Positions 1-6,801 of a stretch of 20,470 nucleotides of DNA are shown one piece after another (the first letter of the stretch is position 1; each line of letters starts with the position of its first letter). This stretch comes from Marinilabilia sp. UBA5340 (GTDB taxonomy: Bacteria > Bacteroidota > Bacteroidia > Bacteroidales > Marinilabiliaceae), in NCBI GenBank assembly GCA_002411085.1, contig DHQK01000045.1:1-20470 (forward strand), read 5' to 3'. The position numbers and the translations under genes were made by a program. The notes under the pieces were generated by a model that searched no databases, was not told the origin of the DNA, and saw only the letters and a program-made list of their open reading frames with translations.

Positions 1-1832
1 AGTTTTTCCCATATCTCCAGGAATCGGGGGTCTGCTTCAAAACCTTTGCGGTATCTGATTGCTTTTCTTTCCTTTTTGTTTTTGATCCGGCCTTTGAATT
101 CAACACCACATTCATCCTCAATTTCTTTTTGCAGGTCTTTGGCGAAGTCGTCATAAGCCTCATTGGCCACTACGGTAAGCCGGTTAATGTTTTGATCGTA
201 TATGCGGTTACCGTTCCGGTCAACAGCCAATCGAAGTCCACGGCCAATCTCCTGGCGTTTTTTGATGTCCGATTTGGTCTCATTGAGCGTGCATATCTGA
301 AAAACATTGGGGTTGTCCCACCCTTCACGCAGTGCTGAGTGGGAAAAGATAAATCGCAGGGGGTTTTCCACATCCAACAGTCTCTCTTTGTCTTTCATTA
401 TGAGGCTGTAGGTGTCATCATCCGCTTTGGTTTCTCCTGAAGTATCTTTGATTTTCCCTTTTTTGTCCTTGGAAAAATAGCCGTTGTGTATTTGCTCAAC
501 CGGGTGTTTGTCAAGTGCCTGATAGGCCGGTGTTGAAATGTATTGTTTGTAAATCTCTTCGAACCACTGTGCGAATTTCCCGTGAATGGCATTCCCGGCT
601 TCGTCATAGCTCCGGTAGTTGGAGACCTTATCAATAAAAAACAGAGACAATACTTTAACTCCTTTTTGGCGGAGGCGAAGTTCTTTTTTCAAATGCTCTT
701 CAATGGTTTTCCGCATCTGAAACTTCATTATTTCATCGTTCAGCCCACCCTGGGTGTCTCCTTTGTAAAGAACATTGCCATTTGAAAGGGAAATGCAATT
801 ATTGGATGCATCAATTTCTTCAACAATGTACCCGTTGGCGTAGATTTCCCGTTCATTGGAAAGTTTGTAAAGGTCATCTCCGGCTTTAACATTTACCGAT
901 TTCTTTTTTACCGCCCCTTTATCATTGACATTTATCGCAAGTTTTGCAGTAACCTTTGTTTTGGTGGCTTTGATAGCTTCTACCGATACAAACGCATCAT
1001 TATATGAGTTTTCTTCCACAATAGAATCTACCTCGATCTGCTTAACCAAGCCTAAATCATAAGCCTTTACAGGATTAAGACTATAGGTCAGATTGTAGAT
1101 ATTCCGGTGTGTAGCCGAATAACGGAGCGTACAAAGGGGATTCAGATTGTTGACGGCTGCAACCCGTTTCTCTGTCTCCATGTTTTGAGGTTCGTCAACA
1201 ATAACAAAAGGATTAGTTGACTGGATAAACTCAATGGGTTTTTGCCCGTTTAGTTTGTCGTTGGGGTTGTTTATGATGTTTTCGTCCTTGGCAAAGGAAT
1301 CAATATTAATAACCAGCACTTCAATGGTGTTTCCTGATGCAAAACCACGCAATGCAGATACTTTGGAACTGTCGTAAACCTGAAAATGTACCGGACAGTT
1401 GTCATAGAGATTCTGAAAATGCTGATGGGTAATTTCCAGATTTTTAAGAACACCTTCACGAATGGCCACGGAGGGCACTACAATGACAAACTTTTTAAAT
1501 CCATATTGATTAAAAAGCTCATAAATGGTACGCAGATAAACGTAGGTTTTCCCTGTTCCGGTTTCCATTTCCACTGAAAAGTGCATGCCGGCCAGCTCCG
1601 ATGAAACAGGCAGCTCATTTTCGGTTTGGATGGACTGTAAGTTTTTCAGGACTTGCTCTTCTGACAATATCAGATTGTTGCCTACCCCATTAATCAGATT
1701 TAATACCCCTTCTTCCTTTTTGAAAGCATATTCCAGATCGGAATCTTCAGGCGGTTGGCCTTCAAACAATCCGGTAATTGATTTTATAGCTTCTTGCTGA
1801 TATTGCAGATTTGAATCAAATGTTAATTTCAT
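1..1832 (-). CDS. res: Type III restriction enzyme, Res (helicase/endonuclease) subunit, partial
   Basis: The N-terminal 610 or so residues of a type III restriction subunit, read on the minus strand from ATG at 1832; the C-terminal part runs off the left edge. With Mod, Res hydrolyses ATP and cleaves DNA between unmodified sites. Superfamily 2 helicase motifs are visible by translation: Walker A METGTGKT at residues 89-96, motif II as VDEPQ (near 1188), motif III as YSATH, and motif VI as QEIGRGLRLA (near 255). DEPQ and the GRGLR form are usual for type III Res. The PD-(D/E)XK nuclease domain expected at the C-terminus is not in the window, so nuclease integrity cannot be judged. The start lies 8 nt after the stop of the small membrane-protein gene and downstream of mod, so the three genes probably form one operon. 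No frameshift is seen in the visible part. Confidence 0.93.
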   Translation of the reverse strand, partial: MKLTFDSNLQYQQEAIKSITGLFEGQPPEDSDLEYAFKKEEGVLNLINGVGNNLILSEEQVLKNLQSIQTENELPVSSELAGMHFSVEMETGTGKTYVYLRTIYELFNQYGFKKFVIVVPSVAIREGVLKNLEITHQHFQNLYDNCPVHFQVYDSSKVSALRGFASGNTIEVLVINIDSFAKDENIINNPNDKLNGQKPIEFIQSTNPFVIVDEPQNMETEKRVAAVNNLNPLCTLRYSATHRNIYNLTYSLNPVKAYDLGLVKQIEVDSIVEENSYNDAFVSVEAIKATKTKVTAKLAINVNDKGAVKKKSVNVKAGDDLYKLSNEREIYANGYIVEEIDASNNCISLSNGNVLYKGDTQGGLNDEIMKFQMRKTIEEHLKKELRLRQKGVKVLSLFFIDKVSNYRSYDEAGNAIHGKFAQWFEEIYKQYISTPAYQALDKHPVEQIHNGYFSKDKKGKIKDTSGETKADDDTYSLIMKDKERLLDVENPLRFIFSHSALREGWDNPNVFQICTLNETKSDIKKRQEIGRGLRLAVDRNGNRIYDQNINRLTVVANEAYDDFAKDLQKEIEDECGVEFKGRIKNKKERKAIRYRKGFEADPRFLEIWEK

Positions 1833-1840
1833 AGCTGGTA

Positions 1841-2152
1841 TTACCTAAGCGTCCATTTTTCATCAGAATGATTGCCATCCTTTGTATTTAGTTTAATCCT
1901 GGAAGAATTACTACAGATGAACCGAACCCTGTCTTCCGTTAAATTGTTATGGCTGGCGATTACCCTTGTAGACCTCCATTCTTTTTGGTTAGTGATGTCA
2001 ATATTCCTTTCAAGCCATTTAGTAATCCTTCTTGTGTGGCAGTATTTAATTATTTCCTTTTTCCCCAACTCTAAAAGCCAGATTACCAAACCAGCGATTG
2101 CCCCACCAGCACTACCAATAACTATCCCTTCCCAAATAGTGACTTCATCCAT
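1841..2152 (-). CDS. Small membrane-anchored protein between mod and res
   Basis: A 103-residue protein I do not recognise by name. It has one predicted transmembrane segment (about residues 10-29, rich in Gly/Ala/Ile) after an acidic N-terminus. A basic stretch follows, then a C-terminal soluble part of about 50 residues (ASHNNLTEDRVRFICSNS and on) that reads like a small winged-helix or helix-turn-helix unit ending in a beta hairpin; that reading is inference. It begins 3 nt after the mod stop and ends 8 nt before the res start, so it is almost certainly co-transcribed with both. A gene at this place could be a regulator or an accessory protein of the restriction system, or a passenger. Base composition resembles the neighbouring res gene. 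Confidence 0.7.
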   Translation of the reverse strand: MDEVTIWEGIVIGSAGGAIAGLVIWLLELGKKEIIKYCHTRRITKWLERNIDITNQKEWRSTRVIASHNNLTEDRVRFICSNSSRIKLNTKDGNHSDEKWTLR

Positions 2153-2155
2153 AAC

Positions 2156-4054
2156 CTATATCGTTTTAAATTCAACCCCGGCATCCTTCATTTGCAAAGC
2201 TGTATTGGTTTTAAGCTGATCGTTACCCTTAAAGAGACGGTCAAGTGCAATTACCTTTTGAGGTTTTTCTTTTAGAATTGCATCAACAATATCCTGCGTG
2301 GCTTTTTCGAGCATCAGTACCATCTCATTGTTGTTGATGCTATAGTAACCGTCTTTGTGTTTAATTTCCGAGTTCAGGTCTTTGCCGCTTTTGAGCAACA
2401 GTTCATACACCATATTTTCGGTGGTGGCTTTTTCCGATACCGGATCAACAAACAGTTTCATCTGCTCCTCCAGGGCTTTGGCATCTTTCCCTTCAATCTG
2501 TTGCCATTGTTTAAAGTTGCTTTCTGCCAGTTTTAATACTTTAAAGCCTGTGTCAACTTGTTTCTCTTTATTGGATTTATCGAAATCCAGTTCACCTTTT
2601 TTCTTTTCATTTTCGGATTGTATTTCTTCAGTAATCTTTTTACCTGCACGGCGTATCCGCTCTTTTGCAATGTCGGCAATGGTTTTGTAGCCTGCTTTAA
2701 AAGCTTCGCTTTTTTCATCTGATTCCTCGGGTAACTGCACACAAATGTATTTCCGGTTACCTCCGTCTTCTTTGTTTAAATCCATTACGGCATGAGCCGT
2801 AGGGGCTGTGCCCGAAAAAAAGTCTAAGAATATTCCACTGTTTTGATTATCTGTAATAATAGAGAATATTCTTTTTAATAAAGATATTGGTTTAGGGAAA
2901 TCAAAAAACTTCCCTCCTAGTAGATTCTCAAGTTCCTTACTCCCTTGGTCTGTTGTTCCTGTTTCTGCATGTTTCCAGAGGTCAACTGGAACCATTCCTC
3001 CATCCATCTCGGATAAAAACTTTTTCAATCTAGGGTAAGTGTTTTCTCCATTTTTTCCCCAATATAATTTATTCTCCTTTACATGAGATTCATATACCGA
3101 CTTTTCATATTTCCATGCATTAGTCGGGTGAGTAATTTCCTTACCAGATATTGGGTTCATTAATGGGTATGATAAATTAGGTCTTTGTTCCTTCGTCGCT
3201 GGATTAACATAAGAAACACTAGTCCAAATGCCTCTTGAGTCATTATCTGGATTTGAATAAATTGAATCAGATTTATCATTCCGAGGTTCTTTAATGTCAG
3301 TCAGAAGTGGAGACTTCCTATACACTAAAATTGACTCTGTTAGTGTGGTAAAACTTCTAGCATTATTGCTTCTGGTAAAACGCTTTTCCCAGACTATGGA
3401 AACTAAGAAATTCTCTTCCCCGAAAATCTCATTCATCATAAGTCGCAGGTTATGGACTTCATGATCATCGATGGAAACAAAAATCACCCCGTCCTGACGC
3501 AAAAGGTTTTTAGCCAGGAATAAACGGGGGTACATCATATTGAGCCAGTTGCTATGGTATTGCCCGTTTTCACGGCTGTTCTTTCGGAACATTCCCTCTT
3601 TGGTCATAAAACCTTCCTCGTCCTTATCTCCAACGCGGCGCTGGTACTCGTCTTTTGTTTCCGAAAATTTATCAGGATAGATGAAAGAATCGTTTCCGGT
3701 ATTGTAAGGGGGATCAATATAGATCATCTTTACCTTTCCGAAGTAACTTTTTTGAAGCACTTTCAGGACTTCCAGGTTTTCTCCTTCAATGAACAGGTTT
3801 TCGGTAGAGTCGAAATCCACCGACTCATCTTTGGCCGGAACGAGAGTCTTGGCTGAAGGGGTTTGCAATGCCCGGAAAGCATCACTTTTTCCCGCCCAGT
3901 TGAGCACATAACGCTCATTGTTGAAGTTGATGTCTTCGCCCAGGGTGGCTTTGAGTCGTTCAAAATCCACCTTGCCTTCACTGAACACTTCGGGCATCAA
4001 TTCCTGTAATTGCTTTAATTTTATTTCTTTTGGGGTGAGACTTTTTCCGTCCAT
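2156..4054 (-). CDS. mod: Type III DNA adenine-N6 methyltransferase, Mod subunit
   Basis: 632 residues, normal for a type III Mod subunit, which recognises the site and methylates adenine N6, protecting host DNA and directing Res. The catalytic motif IV DPPY is at residues 114-117 (context YIDPPYNTG). The AdoMet-binding motif I is FLDFFSGTA around residues 409-417. This order (IV before I) is that of beta-class methyltransferases. The region between, about residues 220-370, should be the target recognition domain. Its DNA (roughly 2820-3400) is clearly more AT-rich than the rest of the gene, as if exchanged by recombination. The ATG at 4054 gives the start typical of the family. It is the first gene of the operon mod / small membrane protein / res. 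No simple-sequence repeat that would suggest phase variation was seen. Confidence 0.95.
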   Translation of the reverse strand: MDGKSLTPKEIKLKQLQELMPEVFSEGKVDFERLKATLGEDINFNNERYVLNWAGKSDAFRALQTPSAKTLVPAKDESVDFDSTENLFIEGENLEVLKVLQKSYFGKVKMIYIDPPYNTGNDSFIYPDKFSETKDEYQRRVGDKDEEGFMTKEGMFRKNSRENGQYHSNWLNMMYPRLFLAKNLLRQDGVIFVSIDDHEVHNLRLMMNEIFGEENFLVSIVWEKRFTRSNNARSFTTLTESILVYRKSPLLTDIKEPRNDKSDSIYSNPDNDSRGIWTSVSYVNPATKEQRPNLSYPLMNPISGKEITHPTNAWKYEKSVYESHVKENKLYWGKNGENTYPRLKKFLSEMDGGMVPVDLWKHAETGTTDQGSKELENLLGGKFFDFPKPISLLKRIFSIITDNQNSGIFLDFFSGTAPTAHAVMDLNKEDGGNRKYICVQLPEESDEKSEAFKAGYKTIADIAKERIRRAGKKITEEIQSENEKKKGELDFDKSNKEKQVDTGFKVLKLAESNFKQWQQIEGKDAKALEEQMKLFVDPVSEKATTENMVYELLLKSGKDLNSEIKHKDGYYSINNNEMVLMLEKATQDIVDAILKEKPQKVIALDRLFKGNDQLKTNTALQMKDAGVEFKTI

Positions 4055-4134
4055 ATTATTGAATTGTCAGTTTTTTTGAGGTATGCAATTTACAATTTTT
4101 ACCTCGAAAGGGAGAATGCTACAATACAAGTTTA

Positions 4135-4142
4135 TATATTTG
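4135..4142 (+). promoter_or_regulatory. Bacteroidota-type -7 box upstream of structured element
   Basis: TATATTTG fits the Bacteroidota -7 consensus TAnnTTTG exactly. It would place a transcription start near 4148, the first base of the GC-rich structured element. No convincing -33 TTTG is found at the usual 19-21 bp spacing, so this is a tentative promoter. Confidence 0.4.
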
Positions 4143-4147
4143 TGTTA

Positions 4148-4239
4148 GCCGGCGGTGCGGGTAAGAAGTGCCATGAACCACCCGGGAGGAGGGACACAGA
4201 CGGCTGACTAAGGTCAGCGTACCGCCGGCAATCCCGGGT
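4148..4239 (+). ncRNA. Candidate structured RNA with pseudoknot potential (5' leader or small RNA)
   Basis: About 66% G+C in an otherwise AT-rich spacer. A 12-bp outer helix with one G-U pair joins 4148-4159 to 4218-4229 (core GCCGGCGGT / ACCGCCGGC). Inside it lies a perfect 6-bp hairpin GCTGAC-TAAG-GTCAGC at 4203-4218; base 4218 is shared, so one pair must yield. ACCCGGG at 4180-4186, in the loop, is complementary to CCCGGGT at 4233-4239 outside the outer helix, which gives an H-type pseudoknot. It ends 13 nt before the ATG at 4253. It could be a riboswitch-like leader, a small RNA, or the end of a mobile repeat. I do not recognise a named class, and the strand is chosen from the -7 box and the downstream gene. 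Confidence 0.5.
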
Positions 4240-4252
4240 TTAATTTTCTTCT

Positions 4253-5002
4253 ATGGGACACGATGTTTCACCTGTCGGCAATCACCAATTGGACATGAGC
4301 AGTACCGAAGCATTGGCTCGTGACATATCTGAGCGTTTTCGGGCCAATATAAAGTACGGGTATCAGGATATTATCTGTTGCGATTCTGAGGGAAATAACA
4401 TCGAATCAACTTTCGAGGTTATTATTCAGGGAACCATAAAGCATCCGAAAGCCGATAAAACCATTACCCTGCTGGATGAGAATTACCAGTTGCAGCAAAT
4501 GGTTGCAATGCATGGTGACAACATTTATAACCTTCCGGTCTTTGCCGGAAGTGAAGCCCGGCGCGAAGAGGTTGAAGAGGCGAAACGCGGTATGTGTTAT
4601 CAGTTTTTCGATCGGGAAAATGATGTAGATTATGGCACCATTTTCGAAGATACTTTCCGCGATTTTTTTAATTCATTTGATATGCGCTGGGGGACATTCT
4701 GCATGGCTTTTACCGACCATAGTTACTTCAAACAATTTCTGGACGACGTAACAGTATATCGGCAAAATGTGTTGGCCTTGTACCGCACAGTAGGTGGTTC
4801 AAGTGTTGCTTATCTGGATGACCAGGGGGAAACACAATATCTGGTTCACGGGTTATATAACTGGGAAACCACACAAAGGGAACTGGAAACGCATTTTAAA
4901 GAAACCACTTTATATATTCCCGGATATATGAATGAGAGGAAACCCATATCGGAGGATAAATTGCCTGAAGCATTCTTCGATGATTTTTCGGATTTGAAAT
5001 AA
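4253..5002 (+). CDS. Hypothetical acidic protein
   Basis: 249 residues, family not recognised. There is no signal peptide or membrane segment, so it is probably cytoplasmic. It is acidic, with many Asp/Glu and aromatic residues, and ends in a very acidic tail (FFDDFSDLK). A glutamate/arginine-rich helix lies near residues 103-113 (EARREEVEEAK). The start MGHDVSP at 4253 was chosen because it is the first ATG after an A/T-rich stretch. A later ATG (4295) would remove only 14 residues. No Shine-Dalgarno sequence is visible, which is normal in this phylum. It stands alone on the plus strand among minus-strand genes of the accessory region, directly behind the structured element at 4148-4239, which may control it. 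Function unknown. Confidence 0.75.
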   Translation: MGHDVSPVGNHQLDMSSTEALARDISERFRANIKYGYQDIICCDSEGNNIESTFEVIIQGTIKHPKADKTITLLDENYQLQQMVAMHGDNIYNLPVFAGSEARREEVEEAKRGMCYQFFDRENDVDYGTIFEDTFRDFFNSFDMRWGTFCMAFTDHSYFKQFLDDVTVYRQNVLALYRTVGGSSVAYLDDQGETQYLVHGLYNWETTQRELETHFKETTLYIPGYMNERKPISEDKLPEAFFDDFSDLK

Positions 5003-5021
5003 GGGAATGCAGTTCAATTTC

Positions 5022-5303
5022 TCATTCGAGTAAATCTGATTCAATTAAAATCTGGTCTTTGTCCCCAAAAAGTTCTGTTGTCAGTTTATCAATTAGCTGG
5101 GCAAATTTCTCATCTTCAACTTTCTTTATTTCCGGAGGTGTAGGTGGTAAATGTGTCTCTTCACCGGTATAATCTTCCGGAATCCAAAATCCGATTTCTT
5201 GCTGCCCTGAGTAATAGGCATCGGTCATTAAAGCTTCAAGGAGAACACATTTGTCATCAAAATCAAGATTTAAGAACTGAGTTTTAGTAAGAGTCTGTAT
5301 CAT
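5022..5303 (-). CDS. Hypothetical small acidic protein
   Basis: 93 residues, not recognised. It is soluble and acidic, with a Pro-rich segment near the middle (HLPPTPPEIKK, about residues 51-61) that probably links an N-terminal helical part to a C-terminal helix (residues about 65-80). It is convergent with the 249-residue gene, with 19 nt between stop codons. Upstream lies the array of CCATA/TATGG dyads at 5355-5399, placed as an operator for this gene would be, since the ATG is at 5303. It may be an orphan island gene, but its codon pattern and clear start make it a plausible real gene. Confidence 0.55.
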   Translation of the reverse strand: MIQTLTKTQFLNLDFDDKCVLLEALMTDAYYSGQQEIGFWIPEDYTGEETHLPPTPPEIKKVEDEKFAQLIDKLTTELFGDKDQILIESDLLE

Positions 5304-5354
5304 TTTTTTATTTGAGTTATTAATATTGCAAAATCAAAGCAAGATACTCATTTT

Positions 5355-5399
5355 ACCATACTATATGGCACAGCCATACAATATGGTAATGCCATATAA
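5355..5399. promoter_or_regulatory. Operator-like array: tandem CCATAnnnTATGG dyads at 18-bp spacing
   Basis: CCATA begins at 5356, 5374 and 5392, exactly 18 bp apart. The first two are each half of a perfect dyad (CCATA-CTA-TATGG at 5356-5368; CCATA-CAA-TATGG at 5374-5386). The third is a lone half site. The same bases also form a nested hairpin TATATGGCA (5362-5370) / TGCCATATA (5390-5398). The array sits between the minus-strand gene at 5022-5303 and the decayed region ending at 5403, as expected for a cooperative repressor site. The binding protein is unknown. Confidence 0.5.
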
Positions 5400-5402
5400 A
5401 AA

Positions 5403-5858
5403 TTATTGGGGATTATTGTTTTTTCCTCTCGGAGGCTCGTGAAACCCTGCCTCTCCAATTTTCAGCACCCGATCATAAAGGAATTTACTCAAGGCTGACT
5501 GTGGGCATTCCCGAGGACGATTGTATTTTGTGATGTTCCAATTATTAACCAAAGCCCTTTCAGCGAAGTTTGGAGCATTCCCTATTACTGCATTAGCTGC
5601 ATGCTTCCGTTTTACACCTCGTTCTGCCCGGAATCGAAGTGTATTGTTAGTGGCCCGGTAAATTAAACCAAAAAATTGCGAAACGGAATGTGCTTTAAGC
5701 ATCTCAGAAAGAACATTTATGCTTTTGCTTCCGGCATTGTATGTAACCCCGAGAACCGAGCTTAAATTGTAATATAAATATTCCAAACATTCATTAAGCG
5801 CCACTTTTTGCCATCAATCAAAAGCTTCTTTTGGTAAATTGTCATAATCAGGATTCAT
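5403..5858 (-). pseudogene. Hypothetical gene interrupted by in-frame TGA
   Basis: The longest intact stretch is 133 residues from GTG at 5804 to 5403. The same frame continues upstream to an ATG at 5858: MNPDYDNLPKEAFD, then TGA at 5814-5816, then WQK and the GTG codon. The upstream residues are protein-like and the GTG start has no leader of its own. A nonsense mutation (for instance CGA to TGA) in a 151-codon gene is therefore more likely than a real start at GTG. The product is basic in its C-terminal half, with no signal peptide or membrane segment. I do not recognise the family. The ATG at 5858 overlaps the stop of an upstream open stretch in a TAATG arrangement typical of translational coupling. 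If the TGA is a sequencing error the gene would be intact. Confidence 0.5.
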
Positions 5859-6106
5859 TAATGAATCAAGGAATTTGTCTTATAGCAAACGTAGCTTACA
5901 TCTGAATCAGCCTCTATGAACATGCAAACAACATAGTGGTCGTTGGTTGCTGATATTGTTTTTTGAAAATCATTATTTATATGGTGTTGATTCGCTGAGA
6001 GAATTATGGACAGAGAGCCTATAGGACTTCTAAATTTATAGAAATAGTTGTAAATATGGTAAAGCGACGCTGAAGGTGTCGTAAATTCATAGAAATAGTG
6101 GGGGTT
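5858..6106 (-). pseudogene. Start-less open reading fragment, probably gene remnant
   Basis: The minus strand is open for 82 codons from just after a TGA (6107-6109) to TAA at 5858-5860, but has no usable start near its beginning. The translation has normal amino-acid composition (for example HYFYEFTTPSASLYHIYN near its start and DHYVVCMFIEADSD later), unlike a random frame. Its stop overlaps the ATG of the next broken gene (TAATG). It is either the tail of a gene whose front was lost, or one gene with the following fragment, split by a frameshift near 5865. It contains an in-frame 18-bp near-repeat. The family is not recognised. No other gene is visible in this stretch. Confidence 0.4.
6031..6099. 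repeat. 18-bp direct repeat, two copies 51 bp apart
   Basis: TAAATTTATAGAAATAGT (6031-6048) and TAAATTCATAGAAATAGT (6082-6099) differ at one base. The 51-bp period is a multiple of three. Read on the minus strand in the open fragment they encode YFYKF and YFYEF, so they may be a small in-frame duplication in a coding sequence rather than a regulatory repeat. Confidence 0.6.
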
Positions 6107-6123
6107 TCAAAGATTTTGAGAAC

Positions 6124-6462
6124 TTAAACTCTATTTGAAAACATGAAAAACAAATCCGTGTTTTGAATAATATCGTTTTCTTCTTCAACTGGTTGTTGAT
6201 TATATTCACCAAGCTTACTTCCTATCAGCGAATCATTCTGTTGAAAAATGATGTTCCGGGTAACGAAATCTATGTTCCATTCCTTAGGAACACATTTTTT
6301 GACTGAATCCTGTAAAGAGATAGCCATTCTTGAAAAAAGGATGCTAGCTTCTTTATCGGAATGAACGATACCCCCCATGATCTCATTTATCTGTTCTTGT
6401 GATACTGTGTCAATAACTCCACCCATTATACCATCTGGTGCAATTGAATATTCCATTTCCAT
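6124..6462 (-). CDS. Hypothetical protein next to the tRNA junction
   Basis: 112 residues, family not recognised. It has a hydrophobic, Gly/Met-rich N-terminal part with a repeated IMGG motif (IMGGVID near residue 12, IMGGIVH near residue 28). The middle is probably helical (residues 35-60) and the C-terminal half carries an acidic patch (PVEEEND). There is no clear signal peptide. The ATG at 6462 follows an A/T-rich leader; a second ATG two codons later is equally possible. It is the gene closest to the tRNA on the accessory side, where integrase or excision genes are often found, but I see no recombinase motif here. Confidence 0.5.
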   Translation of the reverse strand: MEMEYSIAPDGIMGGVIDTVSQEQINEIMGGIVHSDKEASILFSRMAISLQDSVKKCVPKEWNIDFVTRNIIFQQNDSLIGSKLGEYNQQPVEEENDIIQNTDLFFMFSNRV

Positions 6463-6510
6463 TAAATTTTAGTTTTGAATTTGTTGCATAGTGAATGTGA
6501 AAATACGAAA

Positions 6511-6533
6511 TGTGTAGCAAATTGTGTAGCAAA
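6511..6533. repeat. 12-bp tandem direct repeat near tRNA 3' end
   Basis: TGTGTAGCAAA occurs at 6511-6521 and 6523-6533 with one base between (12-bp period). It lies just downstream of the tRNA terminator, at the edge of the accessory region. Arm-type integrase sites often look like this, but no integrase gene is present in the window to support that reading. Confidence 0.5.
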
Positions 6534-6534
6534 C

Positions 6535-6570
6535 AAAAAAGCCACTCACAGAAAATCCTCTGTAAGTGGC
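6535..6570 (-). terminator. Rho-independent terminator of the tRNA gene
   Basis: On the minus strand, 12-nt arms at 6559-6570 and 6541-6552 form a stem with one mismatch and a 6-nt loop, followed by six T residues (6535-6540). It starts 12 nt after the tRNA 3' end. Confidence 0.8.
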
Positions 6571-6582
6571 TTATTATCAGTG

Positions 6583-6656
6583 TGGGCCCAGTAGGGCTTG
6601 AACCTACGACTCCCTGATTATGAGTCAGGTGCTCTAACCAGCTGAGCTATGGGCCC
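6583..6656 (-). tRNA. tRNA with anticodon CAT (elongator Met or lysidine-modified Ile)
   Basis: A 74-nt cloverleaf on the minus strand. The acceptor stem GGGCCCA pairs with TGGGCCC. The D arm is GCTC/GAGC, the anticodon stem CCTGA/TCAGG with loop CTCATAA (anticodon CAT), the variable loop GAGTC, and the T arm GTAGG/CCTAC with loop TTCAAGC. The discriminator is A and the CCA end is not encoded. The paired first base pair (G1-C72) argues against initiator tRNA-fMet. Elongator Met and Ile2 (C34 changed to lysidine) cannot be told apart with certainty by eye. Confidence 0.95.
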
Positions 6657-6773
6657 GGCATCAGGTATTATTTCCTGACTGAGCGGATGCAAAAATACAA
6701 AACCGTAGCGAATATTCAAATATAAATTTCACAAAATATGGTTGTTCTTTCGATGCAGAACAGATAAGAATCT

Positions 6774-6781
6774 TAATTTTG
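6774..6781 (+). promoter_or_regulatory. -7 box of the HAD gene
   Basis: TAATTTTG matches TAnnTTTG exactly and lies 20 nt before the ATG at 6802. This supports that start over an in-frame upstream ATG (6742), which would precede the promoter. Confidence 0.5.
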
Positions 6782-6801
6782 AAACGTTAAATTCAATATT
6801 T

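Noticed and set aside
1872..2219. 115-codon plus-strand frame overlapping the small membrane protein and mod
   Set aside because: Opposite the mod/res operon; its hydrophobicity mirrors the antisense of the real membrane segment.
4148..4239. HDV-like self-cleaving ribozyme, because of the nested pseudoknot order
   Set aside because: Only three bases separate the closing helix from the second pseudoknot strand, so there is no room for P1.1, P4 and the catalytic cytosine; the first junction is also too long.
4148..4239. Cobalamin or TPP riboswitch
   Set aside because: The conserved boxes of both classes are missing, and the downstream gene has no link to these pathways.
5355..5399. CRISPR-like repeats
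   Set aside because: The period is only 18 bp, with no spacers and no cas genes.
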